Shown here: positions 1 to 8,960 of the stretch, one piece after another
Layout of the letters: each line of letters begins with the position of its first letter
How positions within the stretch are numbered: position 1 is the first letter of the stretch
Source of the DNA: Algoriphagus sanaruensis
Lineage (GTDB): Bacteria > Bacteroidota > Bacteroidia > Cytophagales > Cyclobacteriaceae
Assembly: GCF_001593605.1 (NCBI RefSeq)
Contig: NZ_CP012836.1
Location: forward strand, 2,608,501 to 2,672,500
DNA: 64,000 bases
Reading direction: 5' to 3'
Translations under genes and position numbers: made by a program
The notes under the pieces: generated by a model
Told to the model about the DNA's origin: nothing
What the model saw: the letters and a program-made list of their open reading frames with translations, nothing else
The model's database searches: none

Positions 1-410
1 TAATTCGAGTAATGGAAAAGGAGAGTGGATTAGAATTGGATTGGTATAAGGAATACTTCGTTTACAGTACAAAAACCATTGATTATGGCGTCAAGGAAGT
101 CAAAGCAAATGGAGAAAATACTGAAATTGTTCTGGAGCGGATTGGACTAATGCCAATGCCAATTGACTTAGTGATCACTTATAAAGATGGAAGTCAGGAA
201 TCTGTTTATATGCCACTCGTTATTATGAGAGGCTTGAAAAATGAGGAGGAGGGACAGCCCAAGCGAGTATTTACAGACGCATGGCCTTGGACTAACTTGA
301 CCAAATCAATTGTCATCACCCGGCCTATCTCTGATGTCAAAGCTGTAGAAATCGATCCAACAGGTAGAATGGCGGACATCGTGACTGAAAATAATAAAGT
401 GGAGTTTTAG
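1..410 (+). CDS. M1-family metallopeptidase, C-terminal fragment (partial, 5' end outside window)
   Basis: The frame is open to the left edge of the window (in frame from base 3), so this is the tail of a longer gene and not a 132-residue protein starting at base 12. The C-terminal sequence, with 'GLMPMPIDLVITYKDGS' followed by 'IDPTGRMADI', resembles the last domain of Bacteroidetes M1 (gluzincin) aminopeptidases. The catalytic HExxH part would lie outside the window. These enzymes are usually exported and trim peptides. The stop codon sits in the loop of a terminator hairpin. The family call rests on remembered C-terminal motifs only. Confidence 0.6.
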   Translation, partial: IRVMEKESGLELDWYKEYFVYSTKTIDYGVKEVKANGENTEIVLERIGLMPMPIDLVITYKDGSQESVYMPLVIMRGLKNEEEGQPKRVFTDAWPWTNLTKSIVITRPISDVKAVEIDPTGRMADIVTENNKVEF

Positions 411-468
411 GCTCCACTTTATCTTTTGAAAGCATAAAAAAAAGGTGGAATTACTTCCACCTTTTTAT
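394..468. terminator. Double hairpin terminator between convergent genes
   Basis: Two stem-loops in series. The first pairs 396-404 with 412-420 (AAAGTGGAG / CTCCACTTT) and contains the stop codon of the upstream gene. The second pairs 441-450 with 455-464 (AAAGGTGGAA / TTCCACCTTT); it is flanked by an A-run on the left and a T-run on the right, so it could work in both directions. This fits the convergent genes on either side. Confidence 0.75.
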
Positions 469-475
469 TTTTTGC

Positions 476-652
476 TTATCCGGCGTTTTTCATGTCTTGT
501 ACTTCAGTACGAATAGCTTGGGCCAAATTCTTTAGGTCCTGCATTCCTTTACGAACTCGAGTACCAGCTGCCTGGTTACCCTTGTCGTAGAACTTTTCGA
601 AGTCAGCCTCAAGGCTCATTACAAGATCTTTAACTTCACTAAATCTGCTCAT
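476..652 (-). CDS. Histone H1-like (Hc1-type) small DNA-binding protein, 58 aa
   Basis: A short ORF reads MSRFSEVKDLVMSLEADF... and ends ...EVQDMKNAG. It is lysine/arginine-rich in the middle (TRVRKGMQDLK), helical throughout and about the usual length for the Hc1-like (PF07432) proteins of Cytophagales. Such proteins are assumed to bind DNA and help organise the nucleoid. Start ATG at 652, stop TAA at 476-478. It lies downstream of, and co-oriented with, the alpha-oxoamine synthase gene, about 100 bp away, and ends at the bidirectional terminator. The function is inferred from family resemblance. Confidence 0.75.
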   Translation of the reverse strand: MSRFSEVKDLVMSLEADFEKFYDKGNQAAGTRVRKGMQDLKNLAQAIRTEVQDMKNAG

Positions 653-754
653 AGTAAAAGCTTATTTTATAGGTTGATGATAAGTTTATTGTGAACCAAT
701 ATAGCCCAAATACTTTCTATTTCAATCCAGAGGCACTTTTTTTTGAATTTTTTT

Positions 755-2005
755 TTATTCTCCAAAAGCAAGTGCAATCTCAGAGGTCTTGTATTGGCCA
801 GAAGTCAACTTGTCTTTGATCGCTGAGAAGGCTGCAACAGTCTCTGCTACGTCTTCCATTGTATGTACTGCTGTAGGAATTAATCTCAAGATAATCATTC
901 CTTTAGGTACCACTGGATAAATTACTACTGAGCAGAAGATATTGTAGTTTTCTCTCAAGTCATGAGATAATGCTGCAGCTTCACCTACTGTACCATTCAA
1001 AACTACAGGTGTAACAGGAGAATTAGATTTACCTGTGCTAAACCCATTATCATGAAGTCCTTTTCGAAGTGCGTTCACCACTTTCCAAAGATTATCCTTC
1101 AATTCCGGACGAGTTCTGAGTAATTCAAGACGCTTCAAACCACCTTCTACCAATAGCATTGGAAGGGATTTCGCGAATATTTGGGAACGCATATTGAAGC
1201 GTAGGTAGTGAACTACTTTTTCTTCACCAGCAATAAATGCACCGATAGATGCCATTGATTTGGCGAAAGTAGAAAAGTACAAGTCCACTTCATTGATTAC
1301 TCCTTGTTCTTCATGGGTACCTGCTCCTGTTTTTCCCATGGTACCAAAGCCATGCGCATCATCTACCAAAAGTCTGAATTCAAACTTTTTCTTCAGGTCA
1401 CAAATTTCCTTCAACTTACCCTGATCCCCGGTCATTCCGAATACACCTTCCGTAATTACCAGAATTCCACCACCAGTTTCTGCAGCTAACTTTGTAGCGC
1501 GCTCTAATTGCTTTTCACAGTTTTCGATGTCATTGTGAGGGAAAACGTAACGCTTGCCCATATGCATTCTCAATGCATCAATAATACAAGCATGACATTC
1601 TGAATCATAAACCACGACATCTTTGCGGTCAAGAAGGGCGTCGATCACAGACATGATCCCTTGATACCCATAATTCAACAAATAGGCTTTTTCCTTACCT
1701 ACAAAACTTGCAAGTTCATTTTCAAGCTGCTCGTGAAGGCTGGTTTGGCCAGACATCATTCGAGCTCCCATTGGATACGCAGCTCCCCATTTTGCGGCAG
1801 CATCAGCATCAGCTTTTCTTACTTCAGGGTGATTGGCTAATCCCAAATAGTTATTTAAGCTCCAGGTCAATACTTCACGTCCTTGGAATCTCATTCGGGG
1901 TGCGATTTCCCCTTCGAGTTTTGGGAACATGTAGTAGCCATCTGAAAACTGAGAATGTTTGCCCAATGGGCCCAGATTGGTGTGGAGTTTTGCAAATAGA
2001 TCCAA
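755..2005 (-). CDS. PLP-dependent alpha-oxoamine synthase family enzyme (serine palmitoyltransferase / glycine C-acetyltransferase-like)
   Basis: Fold-type I PLP enzyme that condenses an amino acid with an acyl-CoA. Visible signatures are the N-terminal substrate loop WSLNNYLGLANHP, the DDAHGFGTMG stretch and the PLP lysine in TFAKSMASIG (about residue 249). Members include serine palmitoyltransferase (first step of sphingolipid synthesis, common in Bacteroidetes), KBL and BioF; the exact substrate cannot be read from sequence. The frame is open up to an ATG at 2170, but that adds 55 residues unlike the family. I prefer a TTG start at 2005, which gives MDLFAKL... and 416 aa, close to family length. 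The start remains uncertain because no clear Shine-Dalgarno sequence is visible. Confidence 0.8.
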   Translation of the reverse strand: MDLFAKLHTNLGPLGKHSQFSDGYYMFPKLEGEIAPRMRFQGREVLTWSLNNYLGLANHPEVRKADADAAAKWGAAYPMGARMMSGQTSLHEQLENELASFVGKEKAYLLNYGYQGIMSVIDALLDRKDVVVYDSECHACIIDALRMHMGKRYVFPHNDIENCEKQLERATKLAAETGGGILVITEGVFGMTGDQGKLKEICDLKKKFEFRLLVDDAHGFGTMGKTGAGTHEEQGVINEVDLYFSTFAKSMASIGAFIAGEEKVVHYLRFNMRSQIFAKSLPMLLVEGGLKRLELLRTRPELKDNLWKVVNALRKGLHDNGFSTGKSNSPVTPVVLNGTVGEAAALSHDLRENYNIFCSVVIYPVVPKGMIILRLIPTAVHTMEDVAETVAAFSAIKDKLTSGQYKTSEIALAFGE

Positions 2006-2348
2006 AGCTTTATGAATTTTAGAGTGTGAATGATTGATGGGGTGTCCCTTAAAATCCGCCAAAAATAAAACTTTCAATCCGTTGAACCAAAATTGAATTT
2101 TAAACAAAATCAGATGGGGGCAAAACTTGACTTTTGACAAATAATCCTTTGAAATAACAGGGGGAAACAAAAGACCGAAGACTTAAGGAATTTCGGATTA
2201 ACGGATTATTTCCCAAAACCAATTTGAGCCATGAGGTCAAATCCTAGTTGAGATTTTTATAAAACAGTAATTTCAATCTTAAGTCCGAAAATTATTTCCT
2301 TATTTCGCTTTCAGCCTATTTGGCTAAACCCAACTATAGCTAGAGAAA
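2006..2348. other. Intergenic region between divergent genes
   Basis: If the synthase starts at 2005, this 343-bp stretch is the shared upstream region of that gene and accC. Bases 2006-2170 are open in the synthase frame but encode an unconvincing extension. I see no RNA gene or clear promoter match. Confidence 0.4.
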
Positions 2349-3845
2349 ATGAAAAAGATCAAAAAACTTTTAGTTGCAAACCGTGGTGAAATTGCCCTTC
2401 GAATTATGCGAACCGCGAAGGAAATGGGGATTTCAACAGTTGCCGTTTATTCTGAAGCCGATCGACTAAGCCCACATGTGAAGTTTGCAGATGAATCGGT
2501 CTGCTTAGGACCACCTCCTTCCAATCAGTCTTACTTACTAGGTGATAAAATCATTGAAGTTTGCCAGCAACTTGAAATCGACGCTATTCATCCAGGATAT
2601 GGATTTCTTTCTGAGAATGCTGTATTCGCCCAAAAAGTAAAAGATGCAGGACTCATTTTTATAGGACCATCTCCAGAGTCAATTGAGGTTATGGGATCTA
2701 AGCTTGCAGCAAAACAAGCTGTTGCTAAATACAACATTCCCTTGGTTCCAGGAACTGAAGAAGCAATTTCTGATTTGGAAGCTGCCAAAGCCAAAGCAAA
2801 CGAAATCGGATATCCTATTTTGATCAAAGCATCTGCTGGAGGGGGCGGAAAAGGCATGCGAATCGTCGAATCAGAAGGTGAATTCGAAGAGCAAATGCAA
2901 CGAGCTGTTTCTGAAGCTCAATCTGCATTTGGAGATGGAGCTGTGTTTATCGAAAAATACATCACTTCACCTCGACACATTGAAATCCAGGTACTTGGAG
3001 ACCAGCATGGAAATCTAGTTTATCTATTTGAGCGCGAATGCTCCATCCAACGAAGACATCAAAAAGTAATCGAAGAAGCACCTTCTGCCGTTGTTTCGCC
3101 AGAAATGCGCAAGGCAATGGGAGAGGCAGCAGTGGGTGTAGCCAAAGCATGTGGCTATTATGGTGCCGGGACCGTGGAGTTTATCGTAGATGATCAGCTC
3201 AACTTTTATTTTCTGGAAATGAACACGCGCCTCCAAGTGGAGCATCCTGTGACAGAAATGATCACGGGAAAAGATTTGGTTCAAGAACAGATCAAAATTG
3301 CCGAAGGTCATCCGCTTTCTTTCCAGCAAGAAGACCTTAAAATCCATGGGCACTCCATAGAAATTCGTGTTTATGCCGAAGACCCGAAAAACAATTTCCT
3401 ACCAGATATCGGAAAACTTCAAACTTATAAAAGACCGCAGGGACCTGGAATCCGAGTCGATGATGGGTTTGAAGAAGGAATGGAAATCCCAATCTATTAC
3501 GATCCCATGATTGCCAAATTGATCACTCACGGGGAAAATCGTCAGGATGCAATTGCTAAGATGATCCGAGCGATCAATGAATATCGGATTACTGGCATCC
3601 AGACGACACTTGATTTTTGCCGATTTGCTTTGCAACATGAAGCGTTTGTTTCAGGTCAGTTTGACACCAAATTTGTGGATCGATATTTCAAACCTGAGCT
3701 ATTAGAGCCTGTATTTACAGAAGAGGAAAAGGAAATACTTGTAGCTTTGGCAGTTACTTTTTTTGAAAAAGCAGATCAAAAAATCAACCCAATTCAAGCT
3801 ATCAATTCAGCACCAAGCACCAATTGGAAAAATAGGCTGATCTAA
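2349..3845 (+). CDS. accC: Biotin carboxylase subunit (acetyl-/propionyl-CoA carboxylase), AccC
   Basis: ATP-dependent carboxylation of the biotin carrier protein, the first half-reaction of acyl-CoA carboxylases. Complete family architecture: N-terminal biotin-carboxylase domain (KKLLVANRGEIALRI), ATP-grasp with glycine-rich loop AGGGGKGMR at about residue 163, ERECSIQRRHQK, the EMNTRLQVEHPVTE active-site stretch at about 289, and a C-terminal domain. At 498 aa it is about 50 residues longer than E. coli AccC, as in many Bacteroidetes acyl-CoA carboxylases. No carrier-protein or carboxyltransferase gene is adjacent, so it may serve acetyl- or propionyl-CoA carboxylase. It is first in a run with the DUF1015 gene, whose ATG overlaps its stop (TAATG). 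Confidence 0.92.
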   Translation: MKKIKKLLVANRGEIALRIMRTAKEMGISTVAVYSEADRLSPHVKFADESVCLGPPPSNQSYLLGDKIIEVCQQLEIDAIHPGYGFLSENAVFAQKVKDAGLIFIGPSPESIEVMGSKLAAKQAVAKYNIPLVPGTEEAISDLEAAKAKANEIGYPILIKASAGGGGKGMRIVESEGEFEEQMQRAVSEAQSAFGDGAVFIEKYITSPRHIEIQVLGDQHGNLVYLFERECSIQRRHQKVIEEAPSAVVSPEMRKAMGEAAVGVAKACGYYGAGTVEFIVDDQLNFYFLEMNTRLQVEHPVTEMITGKDLVQEQIKIAEGHPLSFQQEDLKIHGHSIEIRVYAEDPKNNFLPDIGKLQTYKRPQGPGIRVDDGFEEGMEIPIYYDPMIAKLITHGENRQDAIAKMIRAINEYRITGIQTTLDFCRFALQHEAFVSGQFDTKFVDRYFKPELLEPVFTEEEKEILVALAVTFFEKADQKINPIQAINSAPSTNWKNRLI

Positions 3846-5143
3846 TGGCAGAAATTTTACCACTAAAAGCCTGGAGATATCACGATCGATTTCTCGAGGA
3901 ATTAGATCATTTAATGTCTCCCTTGTTTGATGTGATTTCCAGCAAGCAACGGGAGATTTTATACCAAAATCCATTCAATAGCATTCATTTATCTGTTCCT
4001 CAAGGAGATGATTCTTTGATTTTAGCTAAAGAAAGACTTCTCAACTGGAAAAAAGAACAGGTAATTGTTCAAGATCCTGTCCCAGGAATCTATGTCTATT
4101 ACCAATATTTTCGGGTTTCTGGTGATCAGAAAGAGCGATGCCGTAAAGGTTTTATTGCTCAGATAAAAGCCTATGACTGGGAGGAAAAGATCATCTTAAG
4201 GCATGAAGACACTCGCGTAGCCGCAGTCCAGGATCGAATAGATCTCTTGCACGCGACAGAAATTCAATCCAGCCCAACTCATGGTTTGTTTGTTGACCCT
4301 CTGAAAGAATTGGAAGTTCACATGGATGAAGCCATTTCCCAACCTTTGTATGAATTGGAGGATTATCAGGGAGTGCGTGAAGTTTTAGGGGTTATTCAGG
4401 ATCCTGAAATCATCAAAATATTTATCCATACGCTCAAAGATCAACCCATCATCCTGGCAGACGGTCATCATCGAATGGAAGCCTCCATTCAATATAGGAT
4501 GAGCAAAAAAGAGAATCTGACTAATAGTCTTTGGAAGGCCTCTGATTACCATTTAATGTATTTGACTCCGGTTGGAGGGAATGATTTAATGGTGCTACCC
4601 ACGCATCGGCTGTTTTATGGGGAGATTTCAAGCCAAGAAAAATTTCTTGAGAAACTATCTGAATGGTTTCAAATCCGTGGTTTTGAGGATGGAGAAGAGT
4701 TTTCTACCTATTCCTTTACCAAGCCATGGTCTTTCGGCTTAATTTTCCATGATCGATCCTATTTGATCCGATTGAAGCCAGAAAAATGGCAGGAGGTTCG
4801 CCCAGAATTACCTGATTCCCTTCGACGAGTGGATTTGGTTATTCTTCATGATCTTGTTTTTGATAAGGTATTGGGAATTAATTCCAAGAAGCAAAAAACC
4901 ACCACAGAAATTGGATACGAGCGAAATTTTGCTCGCTGCCTACACGAAGTCCAATCTGGAAAGGCAAGTTTTGCGATCATTACCCGCGAAATCGAAATGG
5001 ATCAAATTCTGGAGGTTTGTAAATCCGGACACGTATTGCCGCAAAAATCCACCTATTTTTATCCAAAAACCCTCGGAGGGTTGTTATTTGCAAGCATCAA
5101 CCAAGAAGAGTTTGACTATGACTACAGCATCTTTCTTAGCTAA
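3845..5143 (+). CDS. DUF1015-family protein, 432 aa
   Basis: Matches the COG4198/DUF1015 family by its opening (LPLKAWRYHDRF) and by the DGHHRMEAS motif at residues 206-214. A DGHHR motif is also characteristic of the ParB/SerK-like superfamily that includes ADP/ATP-dependent free-serine kinases, so phosphotransfer to a small molecule is conceivable but unproven. Cytoplasmic, with no signal or membrane segment. It starts on the accC stop codon and overlaps the maf start by 26 bp, so the three genes look co-transcribed. Family assignment is good; function is unknown. Confidence 0.75.
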   Translation: MAEILPLKAWRYHDRFLEELDHLMSPLFDVISSKQREILYQNPFNSIHLSVPQGDDSLILAKERLLNWKKEQVIVQDPVPGIYVYYQYFRVSGDQKERCRKGFIAQIKAYDWEEKIILRHEDTRVAAVQDRIDLLHATEIQSSPTHGLFVDPLKELEVHMDEAISQPLYELEDYQGVREVLGVIQDPEIIKIFIHTLKDQPIILADGHHRMEASIQYRMSKKENLTNSLWKASDYHLMYLTPVGGNDLMVLPTHRLFYGEISSQEKFLEKLSEWFQIRGFEDGEEFSTYSFTKPWSFGLIFHDRSYLIRLKPEKWQEVRPELPDSLRRVDLVILHDLVFDKVLGINSKKQKTTTEIGYERNFARCLHEVQSGKASFAIITREIEMDQILEVCKSGHVLPQKSTYFYPKTLGGLLFASINQEEFDYDYSIFLS

Positions 5144-5708
5144 TCTAAAGGATAAAAAAGTGATCCTGGGTTCTAATTCTCCACGACGAAAAGAGCTGCT
5201 CGGTGGATTGGAAGTTGATTTTGAAGTTAGAGTCAATCCGGTGGATGAGACTGTCCCAGCTGATATTCCTGCTGAGTTTGTAGCTGCTTATCTATCCAAA
5301 CTCAAAGCAGAAAACTTCCCCGCTCTTCAAGACAATGAGATTTTGATCACAGCGGATACGGTGGTGATTCATGAGGGGAAAATTTTAGGAAAACCCAATT
5401 CTGACCAAGAGGCTTTTGAAATGATCAAAAGCTTATCTGGCTCTACACATTTAGTGATGACCGCGGTAACCATTATGGATCGACTGAAAAGAATCACACT
5501 TGAGGATGAGGCAAAAGTGACCTTTAGATTTTTAGAGGAAGAGGAAATTTGGCATTATATCAAGAAATACCAGCCATTTGATAAAGCAGGGGCGTATGGA
5601 ATTCAGGAATGGATTGGCTTTATAGGAGTTAGTGCTATTGAGGGTTCTTATTTCACGGTGATGGGTTTTCCTCAGCATTTGGTTTATCAGCAATTAAAAA
5701 AATGGTAA
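5118..5708 (+). CDS. maf: Maf-family nucleoside triphosphate pyrophosphatase
   Basis: House-cleaning enzyme that hydrolyses non-canonical or excess nucleoside triphosphates (dTTP/UTP class in many members) to the monophosphate. Signatures from the N-terminus: SNSPRRKELL, the catalytic-acid stretch ITADTVV, GKP, and DKAGAYGIQEW near the C-terminus. ATG at 5118 gives 196 aa, normal for the family; the longer frame to 4848 is only open sequence inside the DUF1015 gene. It overlaps the 3' end of the DUF1015 gene by 26 bp. Confidence 0.92.
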   Translation: MTTASFLANLKDKKVILGSNSPRRKELLGGLEVDFEVRVNPVDETVPADIPAEFVAAYLSKLKAENFPALQDNEILITADTVVIHEGKILGKPNSDQEAFEMIKSLSGSTHLVMTAVTIMDRLKRITLEDEAKVTFRFLEEEEIWHYIKKYQPFDKAGAYGIQEWIGFIGVSAIEGSYFTVMGFPQHLVYQQLKKW

Positions 5709-5751
5709 TCTTTAGGTTTACCAAGCATTTACTCCAAGCCCACAAAACGTC

Positions 5752-6543
5752 TTGTATTACCTTCAGCAAATCCATATTCCAGTAGAAAAGGAAACCTTTT
5801 TTCCCTTTTCAGTTCCTGCCTTTGCAAAGCAGGATAGACTTATCTTGGAGCAACCGATCTCGGTTTTCGTGGGTGAAAATGGCTCTGGAAAATCGACTTT
5901 ATTAAAGGCTCTTGCCCTCAAAATCAATCTGCCGGCCATCGGAAGTTTAGATTTGGAGACCGATGAGACTTTGGATGGATTTCGTTCATTTTCTAATTCC
6001 ATTCGACTGATTTGGAATAAAAACCGAAACTATCGGGGATTCTTTTTCAGGGCAGAAGACTATTTTGGATTTGTAAAGCGATTGAAAAACATTGACGTGG
6101 AATTAAAAAATGACATCGTCGATTTCGAAAAAAACTTGAGTGGGTATGGTCGGAAAATCGCTGTAGGTGCTGTCAATGGGCAAAAGGAAGCCTTAACCCG
6201 AAAATACGGTGATTTAACACAAGTCTCTCATGGTGAAGGCTTTTTGAAAGTCTTGCAATCCAGAATTCAGACTGAAGGAATTTATCTTATCGATGAACCT
6301 GAAGCAGCGCTTTCGCCCCAACGCCAATTAGCACTCTTCTCCATGATCAAATCAATGGCTGCAAACCAAGGTTGTCAATTTATCATTGCAACGCATTCTC
6401 CGATTTTAATGAGTTTACCCCAAGCTCAAGTTTTTCAATTTGATGAGAGTGGAATTAATCCGATTAATGTGGAAGAAACGGAGCATTTCACCATCATGAA
6501 AAACTTTTTAAACAATCCCGATAGCTTTCTAAGGTTTCTTTGA
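5752..6543 (+). CDS. Stand-alone AAA/ABC-type ATPase (SMC/RecF-like AAA_21 class)
   Basis: Cytoplasmic ATPase with Walker A GENGSGKS (residues 41-48), Walker B IYLIDEPEAAL (D181), a signature-like SHGEG before it and a switch histidine in ATHSP. 263 aa, with no membrane domain and no partner permease, so it is not a transporter subunit of the usual kind; such proteins are found in repair or toxin-like contexts, but nothing here specifies the role. There is no ATG before the conserved part, so TTG at 5752 is the likely start. It sits 43 bp after maf, and its 3' end overlaps the convergent CAP gene by 15 bp. Confidence 0.75.
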   Translation: MYYLQQIHIPVEKETFFPFSVPAFAKQDRLILEQPISVFVGENGSGKSTLLKALALKINLPAIGSLDLETDETLDGFRSFSNSIRLIWNKNRNYRGFFFRAEDYFGFVKRLKNIDVELKNDIVDFEKNLSGYGRKIAVGAVNGQKEALTRKYGDLTQVSHGEGFLKVLQSRIQTEGIYLIDEPEAALSPQRQLALFSMIKSMAANQGCQFIIATHSPILMSLPQAQVFQFDESGINPINVEETEHFTIMKNFLNNPDSFLRFL

Positions 6544-7212
6544 ATCTCTTCCGATAAAATTCTGAACACCCATAAAATAGGGCATTTGGTAAAAATTTCG
6601 GTCAAAATAAACATAGGCCCCACAACCCATATGGGTAAAAGCAGGATTTAATAAGTTTTGTCGATGCCCGGGAGAATTAATCCAAAGGTTGACCATGGAT
6701 TGAGCCAACGAAAAATAGGAGTGGGGAGGAATGAGCTCTTGCTTGGCGGTTAAATACCTGAATTCCCCGGCTTGAATTGGCTTTTTAACTTTTTTGCCTT
6801 CCTCATATTGTATCCCAAAGGTGCTACAAATATTTTCTCCGATATAAGGAGGATTGATCCCTGATCGATTTAGTCGATCCCGAAGTGTTCGACGAAATCG
6901 AATGGGACTGACATGACCATAAAACGAATGTTTCACCATATCCTCCGCATGGCCAAAGGCAGCTTGACCAGCTTCTTTCGAATAGGAAAATGCGGGCAAA
7001 CCCGACTTTTGGCGGAAATCATTGGTTAAATGAAAAATGGCGGCAGTTAGCAACGCATAATCCACAGATTTGAAATTAATCGCTTGATAAAGCCGTGGAT
7101 TTGAAAGAAACTGATCCCGTTCCTGAAAGATATAATCGGGAGATTTTAAAGTACTTCCACCTAAAAACCCTACGGAAAGTATGCAAAACGACCAATAAAT
7201 AAGCTTCGACAT
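6529..7212 (-). CDS. Exported CAP-domain (SCP/PR-1-like) protein
   Basis: Begins with a hydrophobic export signal (MSKLIYWSFCILSVGFLGG), followed by a CAP domain from about residue 60: HLTNDFRQKSGLPAF, a His in HAEDMVKHSFYGHVSP, GENICS, and the distal W-x-NSPGHRQNLL motif. Bacterial CAP proteins are secreted or periplasmic and mostly uncharacterised. ATG at 7212 is preferred over the TTG two codons upstream. The 3' end overlaps the ATPase gene tail to tail. Confidence 0.82.
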   Translation of the reverse strand: MSKLIYWSFCILSVGFLGGSTLKSPDYIFQERDQFLSNPRLYQAINFKSVDYALLTAAIFHLTNDFRQKSGLPAFSYSKEAGQAAFGHAEDMVKHSFYGHVSPIRFRRTLRDRLNRSGINPPYIGENICSTFGIQYEEGKKVKKPIQAGEFRYLTAKQELIPPHSYFSLAQSMVNLWINSPGHRQNLLNPAFTHMGCGAYVYFDRNFYQMPYFMGVQNFIGRDSKKP

Positions 7213-7275
7213 TTCCAAGATTGATTGATTCTAGGACGTTGTCGAAGCCAATTTATTTTTTGTCACTTCAAATTT

Positions 7276-8586
7276 TTAATTCATTTGTTTAGGAGCGCTG
7301 GATTGAATTATTCCAGATGCTTGGTGAATTGCCTGAGAAATGTCTTTTCCGCTAGGCTGTTGGAATAGATCGAGCTCAAAAAAGGTCGCAGCAGCCAGCA
7401 AATGGTCAAAAATATCAGCTTGTATTTCTTCGTATTCCAGCCACTCCGTAGTGTTGGTAAAGCAATAGAGCTCAATCGGAATTCCTCGATCCTCGATAGT
7501 CAATTGACGAACCAGGATGGTCATGTTTTTTCGAATTCGAGGATGGTGATGAAGATAGCTTTCAATGTACTTTCGAAATACGCCAAGGTTGGTCATCCTC
7601 CTTCCATTGATCAATATCGAGGTATCGATTTGATGGGATTGATTGTATGCTTCGATTTCCTTTTGGCGTTTGGTTAAGTAGTTAGAAATAAGCTGAATGC
7701 CCTGCAAATGCTCACGTTGATTTTGGTCAATAAATTTCACAGAATGAGCATTCACATAAATAGCTCGCTTAATCCTTCTTCCACCGCTTTCGACCATTCC
7801 TCGCCAGTTTTTAAAACTATCTGTGATGAAGTAGTAGGTTGGAATTGTGGTAATCGTTCGGTCAAAGTTTTGAATTTTCACCGTATGCAAATTGATCGCA
7901 ATGACATTTCCATCGGCATTAAACTTGGGCATTTCTACCCAGTCCCCAACACGAACCATATCATTGGAGGACATTTGGACACTGGCAACCAATCCTAGAA
8001 TCGTATCCTTGAAGACCAACAACAGGACTGCCGTCATCGCTCCAAAAGCACTTAAAAAGTAAATGGGAGATTTCCCCATCAAAAGGGAAAGAATTAAAAT
8101 CGCAGCAGTGATATACAGGATAATCCGAATCAGCTGGAAGTAGGAGGAAAGCGGTTTATCCTTGAACGTATCCTGTTTGGACAAAGCGAATTCACCAACC
8201 TTCAGGAAAGACTTGACAATAGACAGACCCACCAAAATCAAATAAGAGTCGGTCAGCTTGATCACCATTGGAATCAATGACTCAAAGTCCTGAAAAATCT
8301 CACTGACCACCTGCTTAAAAAACAAGGCAGGAATTAAATGCGAGACGTTATTGAGTACCTGATGCTCGGCCAAAAAATCATCCCAAGTGATTGGGGATTT
8401 TTTAACAAGGCGATAGATGTAATTCTGAATGATTTTTTTGGTGATCCAAAAAATCAACAAACTGACTAGAATGGTTGCGAAAAGAAGAATTCCCAAACGG
8501 AAGTAAATTACACTTGGTTCAGGAATTCCAGATTTGACAAGGATTTCTTCGATCCAAAGTTCGAGTTGGTCCATGAGTGATTGCAT
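7276..8586 (-). CDS. MscS-family mechanosensitive channel (YbdG/MscM-like)
   Basis: Inner-membrane channel that opens on membrane tension to release solutes. N-terminal hydrophobic helices run from about residues 25 to 180. The pore-lining/MscS beta domain has GAMTAVLLLVFKDTILGLVAS and then DMVRVGDWVEMP, NLHTVKIQNFDRTITTIPTYYFI. At 436 aa with a long soluble C-terminus it is closer to E. coli YbdG than to the short MscS. It is transcribed away from the RND operon, apparently as a single gene. Confidence 0.88.
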   Translation of the reverse strand: MQSLMDQLELWIEEILVKSGIPEPSVIYFRLGILLFATILVSLLIFWITKKIIQNYIYRLVKKSPITWDDFLAEHQVLNNVSHLIPALFFKQVVSEIFQDFESLIPMVIKLTDSYLILVGLSIVKSFLKVGEFALSKQDTFKDKPLSSYFQLIRIILYITAAILILSLLMGKSPIYFLSAFGAMTAVLLLVFKDTILGLVASVQMSSNDMVRVGDWVEMPKFNADGNVIAINLHTVKIQNFDRTITTIPTYYFITDSFKNWRGMVESGGRRIKRAIYVNAHSVKFIDQNQREHLQGIQLISNYLTKRQKEIEAYNQSHQIDTSILINGRRMTNLGVFRKYIESYLHHHPRIRKNMTILVRQLTIEDRGIPIELYCFTNTTEWLEYEEIQADIFDHLLAAATFFELDLFQQPSGKDISQAIHQASGIIQSSAPKQMN

Positions 8587-8619
8587 GAATGCTTTTGTTT
8601 TTTCTCAGAAATGAGCTGG

Positions 8620-8675
8620 CAAAGTTATTAAAATCAAAAACCCAAGCCAGTCATCCAATGAATAACTGACTTGGG
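8620..8675 (-). terminator. Rho-independent terminator of the RND efflux operon
   Basis: Bases 8641-8651 (CCCAAGCCAGT) pair with 8665-8675 (ACTGACTTGGG) with one mismatch. On the minus strand the stem is followed by a T-rich tract. It lies 32 bp beyond the last gene of the operon. Confidence 0.7.
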
Positions 8676-8706
8676 TAGGGGTACTCTTCACCTCGAATTG
8701 AGGGGA

Positions 8707-8955
8707 TCAGTTGTCTTGTGGTATTGAGAAAAAAAGCTGAATAACTTCCTTAGGCGTACATGCTCGGCCCAAGTTTTCATCCTGAAGGTAAACCTGAAGG
8801 TTATACTCCAATTCGAAGATCAGTCCATTGATGAATACTGGATCCATGTTCAATTGCTTGACAAAATGAGCATTTTTGTGCGCGCCTGAAACAGAGATTC
8901 CATAAGAATGGAAGACCTCAACAGCCTTTTTAAGTTTAGAAAATGGTTGGTTCAT
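8707..8955 (-). CDS. Small acyl-carrier-protein-like protein without the phosphopantetheine serine, 82 aa
   Basis: Last gene of the efflux operon; its ATG (8955) lies 6 bp inside the window side of the RND stop, i.e. directly after it. The C-terminal 45 residues (LNMDPVFINGLIFELEYNL ... TPKEVIQLFF) follow the helix II/III spacing of acyl carrier proteins, where DSLD-x3-ELI-ELE is expected, but the modified Ser of DSL is replaced (DPV). It therefore cannot be a conventional carrier. It could be a small partner such as AcpM/AcrZ-like modulators, though this is speculation. The ACP resemblance is my reading of the pattern and needs a profile search. Confidence 0.5.
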   Translation of the reverse strand: MNQPFSKLKKAVEVFHSYGISVSGAHKNAHFVKQLNMDPVFINGLIFELEYNLQVYLQDENLGRACTPKEVIQLFFSIPQDN

Positions 8956-8960
8956 AGTTT

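Noticed and set aside
2006..2170. N-terminal extension of the alpha-oxoamine synthase up to the ATG at 2170
   Set aside because: The 55 extra residues are hydrophobic and unlike the family, whose normal start fits TTG at 2005. Not excluded, so the start is flagged as uncertain.
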